A DNA stretch of 64,000 nucleotides, from NCBI RefSeq assembly GCF_040954645.1, contig NC_092804.1, positions 146,515,108 to 146,579,107 on the forward strand. The letters are read 5' to 3'. Shown here piece by piece: positions 33,046 through 44,597 of this stretch. Positions within the stretch are counted from its first letter, which is position 1, and each line of letters begins with the position of its first letter. A program made the position numbers and the translations under genes. Below the pieces are notes generated by a model. That model did not search any database, was not told the DNA's origin, and worked only from the letters and a program-made list of their open reading frames with translations. The stretch is from Diabrotica undecimpunctata. Lineage: Eukaryota; Arthropoda; Insecta; Coleoptera; Chrysomelidae.

Positions 33046-33384
33046 TGTGTAGCCTCCAAAAATACAAATAATTAGGTCTTGACTTAAATAGCAAATTAAA
33101 CTCGACAAATATATAATGAAGGAAAAGAAAAAATCATCATAAAAAAAGTAAAGATGTTCATCATGGTCATCATTTCTCAAGATTACTTCTTGGTTTTCTA
33201 GTTGTTATGATCTAACATTTTCCCCATCCAATTTATTTCGCCAGCTTTGGTTATGTCATGTTCATCTTAATCTTGGTCTTTTTCTGTTTCTTTTACTTAT
33301 TCTTTATCTGCAGTGAGTCACATATTTCATTTCCTTTTCTGGTTAAGTATCATACCCATCTCCAATTTAAGGCATCAATGCAAT
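33046..33384. other. No gene recognised
   Basis: AT-rich, no motif seen. Confidence 0.35.
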
Positions 33385-33625
33385 TTTGTAAATAGAGAGT
33401 TAGAACTTATAACCAAGATTAAGAAAAGAAAAACCTCGTACCTAGGCCACATAGTAAGAAATGAGAAAGATAACCTGCTAGGAATAATAATTGAAGGAAA
33501 AATATAAGTGCCGAAGCAGGGTAGGCAGAAAAACCATGCATTCTGAGTTGCTCACAATAGAGAACATTTTGATGTAGTGATCGCAAACCTCCAGTAATGG
33601 AGTGTACCAGAAAAAGAAGAAGAAA
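33385..33625 (+). pseudogene. LINE group A C-terminal tail with (GAA)n
   Basis: The residues NRELELITKIKKRKTSYLGHIVRNEKDN and IIIEGKI, then after decay REHFDVVIANLQ and a stop, followed by GAAAAAGAAGAAGAAAA at about 33611-33627. Strongly 5'-truncated. Confidence 0.75.
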
Positions 33626-33836
33626 ACAATCAGCGTTCAAAACTCTATTGTACAACGTACCGAATAAAAAAGTAACAAATATGGGATAAAAGCAAAAATT
33701 TAGCGATGTATTCTTCTTGCTGTGCCATGTTCTTAGTAGCGTGTAGGTGTTTCAGTTGCTGTTTTCATAAACTATTCTAAGGTTTCCCCCCTCAGCCGGA
33801 AAATGGACCCGGAATCTTCGGTTTCACCAAACTCAA

Positions 33837-34935
33837 CAGTCTTCTTCTTTTTATATAGACATGACTCTGACGTTTTTCAATGTGCCTCCAGTAAGTTGTC
33901 GTTCCATCGTTTACGTGGTCTTCCTACTGATCGTCTTCCTATTGGAGAACCGACTCTTGCCGTCTTTACTACTTTATTTCATGTCATTCGGCTTATATGA
34001 TCGTTCCATTCTACTCTTCTATTTCTTATCCAGTTCTTGATGTTCCCCACCTTGCATATACGTCATATATCTATACTTCTAGCTCTATCCCACAGTGTTT
34101 TAATACCATTCTTCCTAATTGTTTTCATCTCTGCTGTTTCTAACATACTTTTTGTCCTCTCTGTGTCAGGTCATGGTTCTGCCGCGTATTTCATTATTGG
34201 TCTGATGACTGTTTTGTAAATTTCTGCCTTTTATTTCTTTTCCGATATTTTTATTTCTCCATATTGTTTCATTCAGTCAACCTGAGGCTCTGTTTGCTCT
34301 ATTCACTTGATCTTCCGCTTCTGTTTCGAACTTTCTCTTGGTAGTTAATGTGATGCCTAGATATTTAAACTCCATCACTTAATCTATTATCTGACCTACC
34401 AGCTCCAATTTACATCTTAGTAAATTTGCTGTTAGAAAATGCATTTTGTCTTTTTTGAGGAAACTAACATGTGAAATTTTCTGGCGGTTATATTAAATTG
34501 GTGCAGCATACTTTGTAAATCATCTTTACTCTGAGAGAGTAAGTAGTATTGCGTCGTCTGCGTAGTAGATTATTTTAAGTTGGTTTTCTCCCATTTGGTA
34601 TTTTTTTTAGTTCGTACTTTTTTTATTATTTCATAGTAAGGTTGAACAATAGAGGACTCAGGGAATCTCCCTGTCTTATCTCTTTGCCAGCTTCAATAGG
34701 GTCAGTTAATTCTTCTTCTACTTTTACTTTTATTTTATAGATATTTTCGATCTTTTTGATTATTCCTGGAGGCATCTCTCTTGCGTACAATAAGCGGATG
34801 TCTTTTAATTTGACCCAATCGAATGCCTTCTTAAGGTCCACAAAACATAGATATGCTGGTTTTTTGTATTCTAACGATTTCTCTTGCACTTGCCTTATTA
34901 TAAATATAGCGTCGGTGATCTTCCCGACCTAAAAG
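33837..34935 (-). pseudogene. LINE group X RT remnant
   Basis: Minus strand: KPAYLCFVDLKKAFDWVKL (motif A), KVKVEEELTDPIEAGKEIRQ, GDSLSPLLFNLTM (block B), a decayed motif C region, RPIMKYAAEP-like piece, then HISRMTxNKVVKTAR, GSPIGRRSVGRPRKRWND and a 3' end with AAGAAGAAG at 33837-33846. Stops and frameshifts are frequent. This is the most extended of the group X copies. Confidence 0.75.
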
Positions 34936-35050
34936 CTTGTACCTCAAAAGTGCTTGGCCTATTCCAGCCTGTCTAAAATTCCTCTTATTGGTAACTCGGT
35001 CCATCCACGATATCTTTATTAGTCTTCCCAAAATCCACATTTCTCATGCT
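34936..35050 (-). pseudogene. LINE group A-like fragment fused to group X copy
   Basis: The residues MWILGRLIKISWMDRVTNKRNF resemble the E-x-W-x-x-R-R-x-L-x-I-x-W block of group A. They run in one open frame straight into the group X RT start near 34930, so two unrelated LINE pieces are joined head to tail. Confidence 0.5.
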
Positions 35051-35174
35051 TCAATTCTATTTATTTATTTTTGCATTTATTGACCATGATTTTGCACGAT
35101 AGAGGGTATCAAAGAAATGGGACGGTGGAATATTTGGCGAAATTTACATCGGATTGAAAGACATAAAAAACGTG

Positions 35175-35505
35175 AATATTTTTAAAAAATCTATCGAATA
35201 ACACCAATTATGACGCCCCAGTCTCAGTCCCTGAGGGTGGTTCGGGAGCAACTTTAACATCTTACTAGAAAACCCCATTTTTTATTGCAGATTCGGACTT
35301 TAGGTAAAAAAGTAAACAAGTTTTATCTAAAACTTTTTTATTCTTGATGGATGGCGCTATAATCGCAGAAAAACAAATACAGAGCCATAAGTACAGTACC
35401 AAAAGTCTGCAAACTAATTTTTATGGTGCTGAACACAGTTTTTTATGTAAAATCTGAATCTGCAATAAACGTGACCTCTCGCGCATGTCGTTCGATAGAT
35501 TTTTG

Positions 35506-35511
<6 letters not shown>
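35175..35511. mobile_element. Candidate MITE with imperfect inverted ends
   Basis: AAAAAATCTATCGAATAAC near 35185 and its approximate reverse complement near 35490-35510 bracket the block. A second inner pair contains TTTATTGCAGATTC at 35283 and its complement near 35455. No coding capacity. The right end touches the (TA)n tract. Confidence 0.45.

Positions 35512-35567
<56 letters not shown>
35512..35567. repeat. (TA)n microsatellite
   Basis: About 28 TA units between the MITE candidate and the giant palindrome. Confidence 0.95.
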
Positions 35568-35573
<6 letters not shown>

Positions 35574-37157
35574 AACTCTTAAATATTGGGGAAATCTGCA
35601 AGAAATACTCTAATGTGTATCAATTGTTTCGCCGAACGTTTTCGCCAAAGAGAATTAATTTGGCTTCTTCAGGGCTGAAAGAGAATAAATTATAATTAGC
35701 TACCATATATTATCTATTAAAACATTATTGATCTTACCGTAACTTAGAATTGTAGAGTTAGAATATTAAAAAACTTTGCTAGTAACATAGTGGTGTTTTT
35801 TGTTACTATGTGCAAAAAAAGTTTTTTATAAGAATTGAAATGTATGGTAGCTTCGAACTTGACACGTAAAGGCTTACCCAAGGTTAATCGAAAAACCCAA
35901 TGCAACTACATTTAAAAGGAGGTAATTCTTTGAAATGTCGGCAATAACTAAATTTTGATTTTAAATAGTTAAAAGTGAGGTTCTGTTTAAGCCAGAACGC
36001 AAGCGCTGACAACTTCATTATAATTGGTATGAATCTTTATGTCATTAAGGTTCATTGGTAAAAAAACGAATAAATTTAAATCCCAGTAAAGGGAAATATA
36101 ATTGTGATTTTCTTTATTTAATTATATTATATTGTTCATGTATTATTGAATCTTATTGAGACGTATCTAAGAAAAGCAAGGGAATGTTATATATTTTTTG
36201 TTAATGAAAATTAATTATAAAGGTATGTTAGTTGTTAATGGATATATCAGTCAAATTAGTAATCTGTGATATAGTATTGTTCTTGGTATCTGATTTAAGT
36301 AACAGGTGGTATATATCGCTTAGATTCTTGATGTCACTCTTAACATTAATGGAGAAATTCTTAACGATTTCTCCATTAATGTTAAGAGTGACATCAAGAA
36401 TCTAAACGATATATACCACCTGTTACTTAAATCAGATACCAAGAACAATACTATATCACAGATTACTAATTTGACTGATATATCCATTAACAACTAACAT
36501 ACCTTTATAATTAATTTTCATTAACAAAAAATATATAACATTCCCTTGCTTTTCTTAGATACGTCTCAATAAGATTCAATAATACATGAACAATATAATA
36601 TAATTAAATAAAGAAAATCACAATTATATTTCCCTTTACTGGGATTTAAATTTATTCGTTTTTTTACCAATGAACCTTAATGACATAAAGATTCATACCA
36701 ATTATAATGAAGTTGTCAGCGCTTGCGTTCTGGCTTAAACAGAACCTCACTTTTAACTATTTAAAATCAAAATTTAGTTATTGCCGACATTTCAAAGAAT
36801 TACCTCCTTTTAAATGTAGTTGCATTGGGTTTTTCGATTAACCTTGGGTAAGCCTTTACGTGTCAAGTTCGAAGCTACCATACATTTCAATTCTTATAAA
36901 AAACTTTTTTTGCACATAGTAACAAAAAACACCACTATGTTACTAGCAAAGTTTTTTAATATTCTAACTCTACAATTCTAAGTTACGGTAAGATCAATAA
37001 TGTTTTAATAGATAATATATGGTAGCTAATTATAATTTATTCTCTTTCAGCCCTGAAGAAGCCAAATTAATTCTCTTTGGCGAAAACGTTCGGCGAAACA
37101 ATTGATACACATTAGAGTATTTCTTGCAGATTTCCCCAATATTTAAGAGTTTACTAT
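35568..37157. repeat. Giant near-perfect palindrome (2 x 791 bp)
   Basis: The left arm 35568-36358 is the reverse complement of the right arm 36367-37157, with an 8-bp spacer (TCTTAACG). Paired positions sum to 72725 along the whole length, so there is no net indel. I noticed only one mismatch (36319 against 36406). The arms end in GTAAACTCTTAAATATTGGG, and TA lies on both outer sides. Each arm carries, 53 bp from its end, CTGAAGA-A-GCCAAA-9 nt-TTTGGC-GAAA. No long reading frame. It may be a foldback transposon or an inverted dimer of terminal repeats of a Penelope-like element. A transcript would form an 0.8-kb duplex. Confidence 0.93.
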
Positions 37158-37186
37158 TTAACTAATCTGCAAAGATTAAATTTCTT

Positions 37187-37189
<3 letters not shown>

Positions 37190-37232
<43 letters not shown>
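37190..37232. repeat. (TA)n microsatellite
   Basis: About 21 TA units 33 bp outside the right end of the palindrome, mirroring the tract on its left side. Confidence 0.95.
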
Positions 37233-37233
<1 letters not shown>

Positions 37234-39635
37234 AGAAATAATAGTTTTTTCCAAACTATTTTCCCCTTATCTATTTTTTCTTTCCACGTTTTTGTCTTTC
37301 TGATTGTTTTAATGATTTCACAAAAATAAGTAAAAATAAATAAAATGTATAAAAAATGACAATGTTTAAATCCTGCTACAGTTATTCTACATTAAAACGA
37401 TTCATTTGTGTTTTTACATAGTTACAACAAACATATTCGAAAGAGTTGAATATTTAATTTATTGCTGTTGATTATATTCATGAAAAACTCGATGTTCATA
37501 AATATCCTACTTGTGACATATTTTTGGACGCATGAAAAAAGCATTAATTTCGGCTTATTATATATACAAATAAGAAAACAGGCGTACATACATATTATAC
37601 ACATTATACCGTATAAATCAGTGGATTATTAATGTAAGTGGCTAATAGGCGTATCGAAGTCGACCTTTGTGGACTCCGTTTATTTACTCTTCAGCCCTAT
37701 TCCCATTACTTGAATGGTTTCGGTGGCCTAATGAGATTATTGATGGTTTTTTGAAAAGCTTATTACTAAAAACACTATATTTAAATTGATGTAAGGGATA
37801 CAGTTACGGTGGATGTCTTGACAGATTAATGGTTTGAGAAACGCGATAATGTTTTGGAAGGGTTCGATAAAAAATTTGAAGTTTTGTAACTGTATTATCA
37901 ACAGATACGGACATTTATCACTTCGGAATATTGATCTTAAAAAATACATTATACACTGTTCTGATAGGAGAACGAATATATACAAAAAAGCTTCAAAGAA
38001 ATCACAAATTAGAGCAGGATAAACGCTCTTCGAAACAGTTCATATTTAATGAAGTACGCTTTATTTTATTTTAATATATTGTTACCTGGGGTTTCTTCAA
38101 AAGAACTGTTGAATTTGACTATTCAGCTATTATAAAACTTCAGTTTATTTGGTTAAAACTCAAATACAACAACCAAAAATATCCACGTGAACCTCGTCAC
38201 TTTCAAATAACGTACGACTAAGGTCATGTCGGATCCTGTATGTAGCAATCATTTATTTAGTCTAGAATATTTCTGTAACTTCCAAAGACTTCTAGAATCT
38301 TCTTACTATTCCCAGTCAGTGGTCCATTTCAACATTCCATTTAACGCTTGTGTTTTATTGTCGTATATAAGTAAAAGATGCTCCACCTTCTAATTTAATA
38401 ATTTTTTATAAATCATTACTTTTGGTTAGATTGATAATCGCTGTAAAGGCAAGTTGAAACGATCCAAGAATGCTTGGATTCTTATTTTTATTAACATGAC
38501 AATTAAGGAAAACAGAGCAGAAACACTGGAATTAAATGTTGGACATCGAAACTTAGAACGGTCTGGATTTCAGAGTGCACATACGAAGACGATCTTGTCA
38601 TATTTAGAATAAATGAAGAACACTGCAATAAAACATCTTCCCGTATTAATATGCACCAATTTTGAACTGAAATCGTGTAGAACCTACTTATTGGACCTCT
38701 TATTAAAGATATGATAATATAATTAGCTACCCATTTTGTGCAATACTGATGCTAAAGTCTCTAAAAGAACTTTCAACACTTTTGGGTTTTCCGGTAAATT
38801 CGTTCTTATAATAGCGCGGCATCATTTTCTGCATTTAAATTTATATCACCCAGGCTATGTTAATACTACAACAAAAAAGATTTTAAAATATTTTATGTCC
38901 TAATTATTTTCATAATATATTGTTTTAACAGTTTAATTTAATTTTTAATGGTAATAAATTACGAGAATATACAATAGCTTATAATAACAAACAACGATAA
39001 CTATTCGATAAATTTACTATATTCCTCCATTATCTGAGAAATTCATGTCGTTCATTTTTTCGCTAGTAGTAGTTACTTATAAATACGTTTTATCACATTC
39101 TCACGATAATAATTATCATTATGATACCCAAATTACTCACTGACCTACCAAAATATAATTGCTATATCTACGAATAATCTACAATTCCCACGAAGCAGGT
39201 GATTGTAGTTTTAATATGAATTAATGTCTTTTATATTTATTAAAACATGATAGGTGATAAGAAAGATATCAACATAGATCGCAAGTTGTATATTTGTAGA
39301 TAATTTTTTAGATGTTCCTTGATTTATTTTCGATCTTCGTTCCTTTTTAAATATTTTCAGTAGAATACCAATAGTTGCAACGAAGTAATAAATATATCTA
39401 TGTAAAATATTTATCTATTATCCTTAGACATTACGGGGATCATATGTAGATATGTTGTTTTCTAAATTATAGTTTTCTACAAAGTTGTTTTCCTTCATCT
39501 TTGGGTATTGTATTCCATTCAAGATTTCTCTGTTTCTTAGTTAAGCTAAGTTATTATTTATTTAACCATCTGGAATGGATGAATTTGCCAACCATTTATT
39601 TCCTGTTTCGTATTCCATATTTCCAAGGTTTTAGG
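37233..39635. other. No gene recognised
   Basis: AT-rich. Contains the heat-shock-element-like site and TATA box listed separately, and otherwise no recognisable repeat or gene. Confidence 0.4.
38290..38302. promoter_or_regulatory. Perfect three-unit heat-shock element
   Basis: TTCTAGAATCTTC fits TTCnnGAAnnTTC exactly; an additional TCTAGAATATTTC lies 30 bp upstream. HSF trimers bind such arrays. TATATAA follows at 38364-38370. No downstream gene was found, so this could be a transposon promoter (for example a solo LTR) or a chance match. Confidence 0.4.
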
Positions 39636-40590
39636 TCGAGAATATCATGCACCGAAGCTATATTTATAATGAGGCAAGTACAAGAAAAACCATTAGAATA
39701 CAACAAACCGGTATATCTATGTTTCGTGGACCTTAAGAAGGCATTTGACCGGGTCAAATTAAAACACGTTGTCCACTTATTGTACACAAGAGAGATACTT
39801 CTAAGAATAATCAAAACGATCGAAAATATCTACCAAAACAACATAATAAAAGTAAAAGTAGAAGAAGAACTAATCGACTCTATTGAAGCTGGTAATGTGA
39901 TAAGATAGGGAGATTCCTTGAGTCCTCTATTGTTCAACCTGTTTATGGATGAAATAATAAAAAAAGAAAGAACTAAAAAAGGATACCAAATGGGATAAAA
40001 ATAACTTATAGAGCTGGCAGGTCAGATAATAGAACAAGTGATGGAGTTTAAATATCTAGGCATCACATTATCTAGCTATGGGACGCTCGAAACTGAAGTG
40101 AAAGATTAAGTGAATAGAGCAAACAGCCGCAGGTTGCCTGAATGAAACAATATGCATAAATAAAAATATTGGGAAAGAAGTGAAAGGCAGAATTTACAAA
40201 ACAGTGATCAGACCAATAATGCCATACGCGGCAGAATCACAACCTGACACAGCGAGGACAAAAAGGATGTTAGATATGGATGTTCATACAGCAGGAATGA
40301 AAACATTTAGAAAAATTGATGGTAAAACACAATGGGACAGAACTAGAAGTACAGATATACGACGTAGATGCAAGATGGAGAACATCAAGAACTGGGTAAG
40401 AAATAGAAGAGTAGAATGAAACGATCATATGATCCGTATGACAACAAATAGAGTAGTAAAGACGGCAAGAGACGGTTCATGCCCAATAGGAAGACGGTCA
40501 GTAGGAAGACCACGAAAACGATGGAACGACAACTTACTGAAGGCACATTAAAAAACAGAGTCATGCCTACATAAAAAGAAGAAGAAGTGT
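39636..40590 (+). pseudogene. LINE group X RT, palm motif C deleted
   Basis: The residues RSRISCTEAIFIMRQVQEKP, PVYLCFVDLKKAFDRVKL (motif A), IKVKVEEELIDSIEAGNVIR, then a stop in place of Gln and GDSLSPLLFNLFMDE (block B). Directly after GYQMG the sequence jumps to IEQVMEFKYLGITLSSYG, so the YADD block is deleted. Then RIYKTVIRPIMPYAAESQ, TFRKIDGKTQWDRTRSTDI, RRCKMENIKNWVRNRRVE, GSCPIGRRSVGRP-like end and AAAAAGAAGAAGAAG at 40574-40588. Confidence 0.8.
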
Positions 40591-40594
40591 TTCA

Positions 40595-41136
40595 TATTTG
40601 TACATCTGTAAGTCATTGGTTCTAAGAGAGTTTGTAGTAAAAGGTATTATTCCTTTCATATTTTAAGTTTATAAAGCTTCTGTTATCTCTTGTTATTCGG
40701 TGACACGACCTCTGAAATAATCGTATTTATTTTTCTCTAAGTACACTATAGAAGCTTTATTTTTATCTTTCTGGATATGTTAGTTCGTTACATGTTAGGT
40801 GTGGGGTGGTGTTCATCGAAAAAGTCTACTACTACTGCACAATATTTCAGTGAGATATTCCTTAAATCAACAATCAACTGAATGACGATGAACTACAAAA
40901 TGTGTATTTCCAACAAGATCCAACAACACATGCTAGAAACTGAAGTTTCTTAAAGAATTAAAAAAGTATCCGTAAGAAATATCACTACAAATATCGCAAC
41001 ATGATGATGCTGAAATAAACAGGTATAGGTAGAATATAAAAACATACCCGCTGTTTTGTGGAACTGGAGCATAAATTTCCTGCATGATTTAGCTAAAAAT
41101 CTCAATCTCATTCACTATAATTATATTTACAGAACA
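40595..41136. other. No gene recognised
   Basis: AT-rich sequence with no motif seen. Confidence 0.35.
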
Positions 41137-41399
41137 TACACTTCCGAGCATAAAATTAGGGTCACCCTGTAATTTGAATTTATTTTATAAATTATTGTTC
41201 CTTTTTAGCTATTTTTGGTTATAACATAGTTTACTAACGGATTGCTCAAAGAAAACAATGTTTTTGGCTTTCAAAGTTTATTGAAAGTACCTAATTAAAA
41301 TATACAATTTTCCAATATATTGAAAAGGGACAATTTTAATTTGAAGTGCTTTTTGTTGAGACAAAAGAAATTCAGTAGCGAGTATTCCCTACTCTGGCA

Positions 41400-42370
41400 G
41401 TGATAAAGGCTTGGAAACGACGAGGCTTGCTTGGGATTAGATTTTGGATGAAATTCTGCTAAAGATTGTTGCATTCCTGCACCAATATGTCGCCAAGCAC
41501 TCTTGAACTTCGGGGGACCGGCACATGACTCGGTAAACGTCTCTTCATCGCATCCTATACATGTTCTATCTGATTAATATGTGGACTGCAAGCAGCCCAA
41601 ACAAATCGTATGATTTGAACCTCATCAAGATACTCAGTAACTATCTGAGCAGTGCGGGGCCGTGCATTATCGTGCATAAATGTTGTGCAATCTCCAAGAA
41701 TAACCATAAACGGCAAAACTTGGCCTTTTTAAACCTGTCAAATTTGCAGTCAAAGTCCTATTCCCGAAAAAGATTAACTTCGTGCCAGCGCCAAAAGATA
41801 TGCCTCCCCATACCATAACTGACCCTCCACCAAATTGAAGTCGCTCGGCAGCACATGCTTGAACATATCTCTCTCCTGGACGTCCCACACTCTCACACTT
41901 TTGTCTAAGCCCGTAAGACAGAATCTCCGTTCGTCGGAAAGCAATACACGACTCCAATCCTGTATTGTCCAAGTCAAGTGTTCTCGTGCAAAATTCAATC
42001 TGGCAATTCAATGTTCACGGGAAAGCGGCGGTCCAATTACTCTATTCGCGAACATAAATCAGCAGCATGAAGTCACCTAATAACTGTTCATTCACTTACG
42101 TTTACATTTCTCTTCTTGCAGATGATTTCGAAGGGAAACTACCGTGACCGTCCCGGATTTCTCGAAGCACTAGAAACGACAAAGTGGTCATCTCTAGCCG
42201 TTGTAATTCTGCCTCGACCTGAACCAGGTCTTTGAGTAATCAGATCGGTCTCTTCGCATCGTCGACATACTCGTTGCTCATTAGAGAGAATTACACCAAA
42301 GAAGTTTCCCGCATTTTCGCGCTGACCGTGGCCATCTTCGAACGTTGCCACAATTATTCTTGCCGCCACA
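41400..42370 (-). pseudogene. Tc1-type transposase pseudogene
   Basis: Minus strand: MAARIIVATFEDGHG-like start and RRCEETDLITQRPGSGRGR, TTARDDHFVV (helix-turn-helix and linker), then NFAREHLTWTIQDWSRVLLS, DERRFCLTGLDKSVRVW (first catalytic Asp in S-D-E), ERYVQACAAERLQFGGGSVM, VWGGISFGAGTKL, MHDNARPHTAQI (second Asp), and an E-containing HINQIEHVWDAMKRRL block. The three acidic residues are recognisable but spread over several frames. Confidence 0.85.
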
Positions 42371-42440
42371 ACAGAACCACAGAAACAAAAACTATACTGA
42401 TAATGTTTTTTAATAATTAGATTAAGGGGCCCTTTTTATC

Positions 42441-43400
42441 CTTTGAAGTGGTCATAAAAAACTACCAAATGGGTGAAGAAATTGAACCAAAAGTGGAAGA
42501 AGGTTCACTCGTATGGTATACGGATGGATCTAAGATAGATGAAAGGGCAGGAGTGGGAGTTACTGGGCCCAATTTCAGGCATCCCATCTAAATCTCTTGG
42601 AAACGCCCCAAGTATCTTCCAGGTAGAAATACATGCTATAGACATAAGTGCCCAAGAATGTCTCAACCGAGACACCCATAGGGCAAAAGTCTTTATTTTA
42701 TCAGACAGCCAAGCCGCCCTAAAGGCTCTAAAGTCATTTACATGTGAGTCAAAGTTGGTTTGGAACGCAACAATGTAACTGTGATGTGGGTGCCAGGTCA
42801 CAAGAGAATTGCAGGAAATGAGGAAGCTGACAGCCTCGCAAAAGAAGGAGCTAATACCCCATTCCAGGGTCCGGAACCCTTCTGTGGACTATCGAAAAGC
42901 CACATTAGAGAGGAACTCCGTACCTGGGAACTAAATCAACTAAGATCATATTGGTCTAACACACCAGGACAAAGGCAAGCAAAAAGGCTCATAAAAGTGT
43001 CGCCTACTGCAACAAACTGCCTTCTCGAAATAAATAAAAAAGATATCAAAATGGTCACTGGCCTTCTTACTGGTCACTGCCCTCTGAGATATCATCTCAA
43101 GAAGATGGACAAATCAGATAGAGAACTGTCGTTTCTGTCACAATGAAAAAGAAACGGCAGAACATATACTATGCAACTGCGTAGCACTGTTCTGCAAACG
43201 ACTAAAATTCCTAGGAGAGGTCAGTCTGGCGTCCTCTGACATAGAAAACAAGTCACCTAGGAAGCTAATCAACTTCATCCTAAGTATTGGCATTCTAGAG
43301 TTTAACTAGATTAAGGTATGCACAAAAGATCTCTATAGGTCGAAGTGTGGTGAGGCCGCATGGCCTTAACGACCTCACATAATCTAATCTAATCTAATCT
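42441..43400 (+). mobile_element. 5'-truncated RNase H LINE nested in Tc1
   Basis: It is flanked by AAGGGGCCCTTTTTATC (42424-42440) and AAGGGACCCTTTTTATC (43401-43417), a 17-bp TSD with one difference. It encodes the RNase H domain: LVWYTDGSKIDERAG, FQVEIHAIDISAQECL, VFILSDSQAALKAL, then after a frameshift MWVPGHKRIAGNEEADSLAKE. A zinc knuckle CRFCHNEKETAEHILCNC follows. It ends ACATAATCTAATCTAATCT, a pentanucleotide tail. RNase H plus C-terminal zinc knuckle fits R1/jockey-group LINEs. Confidence 0.9.
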
Positions 43401-43562
43401 AAGGGACCCTTTTTATCTCAAGGACTTATCGAAACAACAACAATTTTTTTCAAGTAATCCATTAGTAAACTATGTTACACCCGAAAGTAGTTAAAAAAGA
43501 ATAATAATTTTTTAAATAAATTCAAATTACGAGGTGACCCTAATTTTATGTTCGGCAGTGTA

Positions 43563-44597
43563 TTAAAATCTATTAAGGAAGCATCAAACAAAATGATAAT
43601 TTTCCTTTTGAAATATCTTTGTTTTTGTCTAATGGTTTTTTCATTATATATTTTTATAAACTTGACTTATAATCAAATAACTTTTCCGAATAAAAGCATG
43701 GAACTACTGTTCCAAAGCCAAAGCTATTTTTCAATAATCGTTTGCCTACAGATACGAATCTGAATAAAATTAATTTGAAAATATTGCTTGCGAAATATGT
43801 AGAACTAAAATTGCAAATTTATTAATTTTATACACAGTTTTAAATAGCTACTGACCACGTCGAGTTTTGACATTTGAACTTGTGCTAAACTTATCCAGTG
43901 ATAACTGATGTAATAATATACAAAGTTATCTTGTGAATTAATGATAAAAGCGAAGTAGATAGTAATAAATTTTATCAAAAACATGTTGATATTATATCTC
44001 TTTGTACACAGATGGTTGATTAGTTTAAATCAATGGTATGACCGTATAAGGATCATTTGATTGAAGAAAAGTACTTCGTAGAGAGATCAAGGGAGTTGGT
44101 CTTGGTCTAGTGGATTCTCTTTTTCAAATACTATTTTATTTTCTGAAAAAATCATTAAAAAAAATACAATAACAAAACAGCAATAATGGTAATACCTATA
44201 GTAGAAGAGCTAAGACGCTGACGTTACATAACTAAATAATCAAGGTGATTTAATATAGGTAGCCAACACACAGAATCTGAGAGATCAAAACTCCCTAGTA
44301 GCGCAGTGAGCATTAAACTTAGCGAGAGTATTCAAAGCTTTAACCTACCGTGTCAGTCATGCCTACCTGCAGGACCTGACTTCCTAGCCTGGATTTCCTG
44401 GCTACTTTCAGTTGTTCATCCTTGTCTTGGGATCCTAACAGCACTCAGTTCCATAGTTGCCGAAAATCGACAGTAAATTGGTCCTTTTCCTTGTTTGCTG
44501 TTTCTTTTTTGCGGTTTAATTTTGTCTTGTGACTTTGTGTTTGTAAAAGATCCTTCTTCACGACAAGGTATCACGGTTTTCGGGGCGGAATAGTTAT
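43563..44597. other. No gene recognised
   Basis: AT-rich to 44270, then a GC-richer patch (44270-44590) with no recognisable coding motif. Confidence 0.35.

Larger units (their letters stand above)
41139..43560 (-). mobile_element. Tc1 element with both ends, carrying a nested LINE
   Basis: The left end CACTTCCGAGCATAAAATTA and the right end (reverse complement) CACTGCCGAACATAAAATTA continue into GGGTCACC and are flanked by TA at 41137-41138 and 43561-43562. The total is 2422 bp, or about 1445 bp without the nested LINE, the usual Tc1 size. The transposase inside is broken, so the copy is non-functional. Confidence 0.9.

Noticed and set aside
37048..37110. Calling the CTGAAGA...GAAA motif a working hammerhead ribozyme
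   Set aside because: There is an extra base before stem II and no recognisable cleavage-site strand (U-H after a stem III with A15.1-U16.1). It is reported only as a resemblance.
38083..38420. Solo LTR starting at TGTTACC
   Set aside because: No CA end, no short direct repeat and no second copy in the window; only the HSE and TATA are listed.
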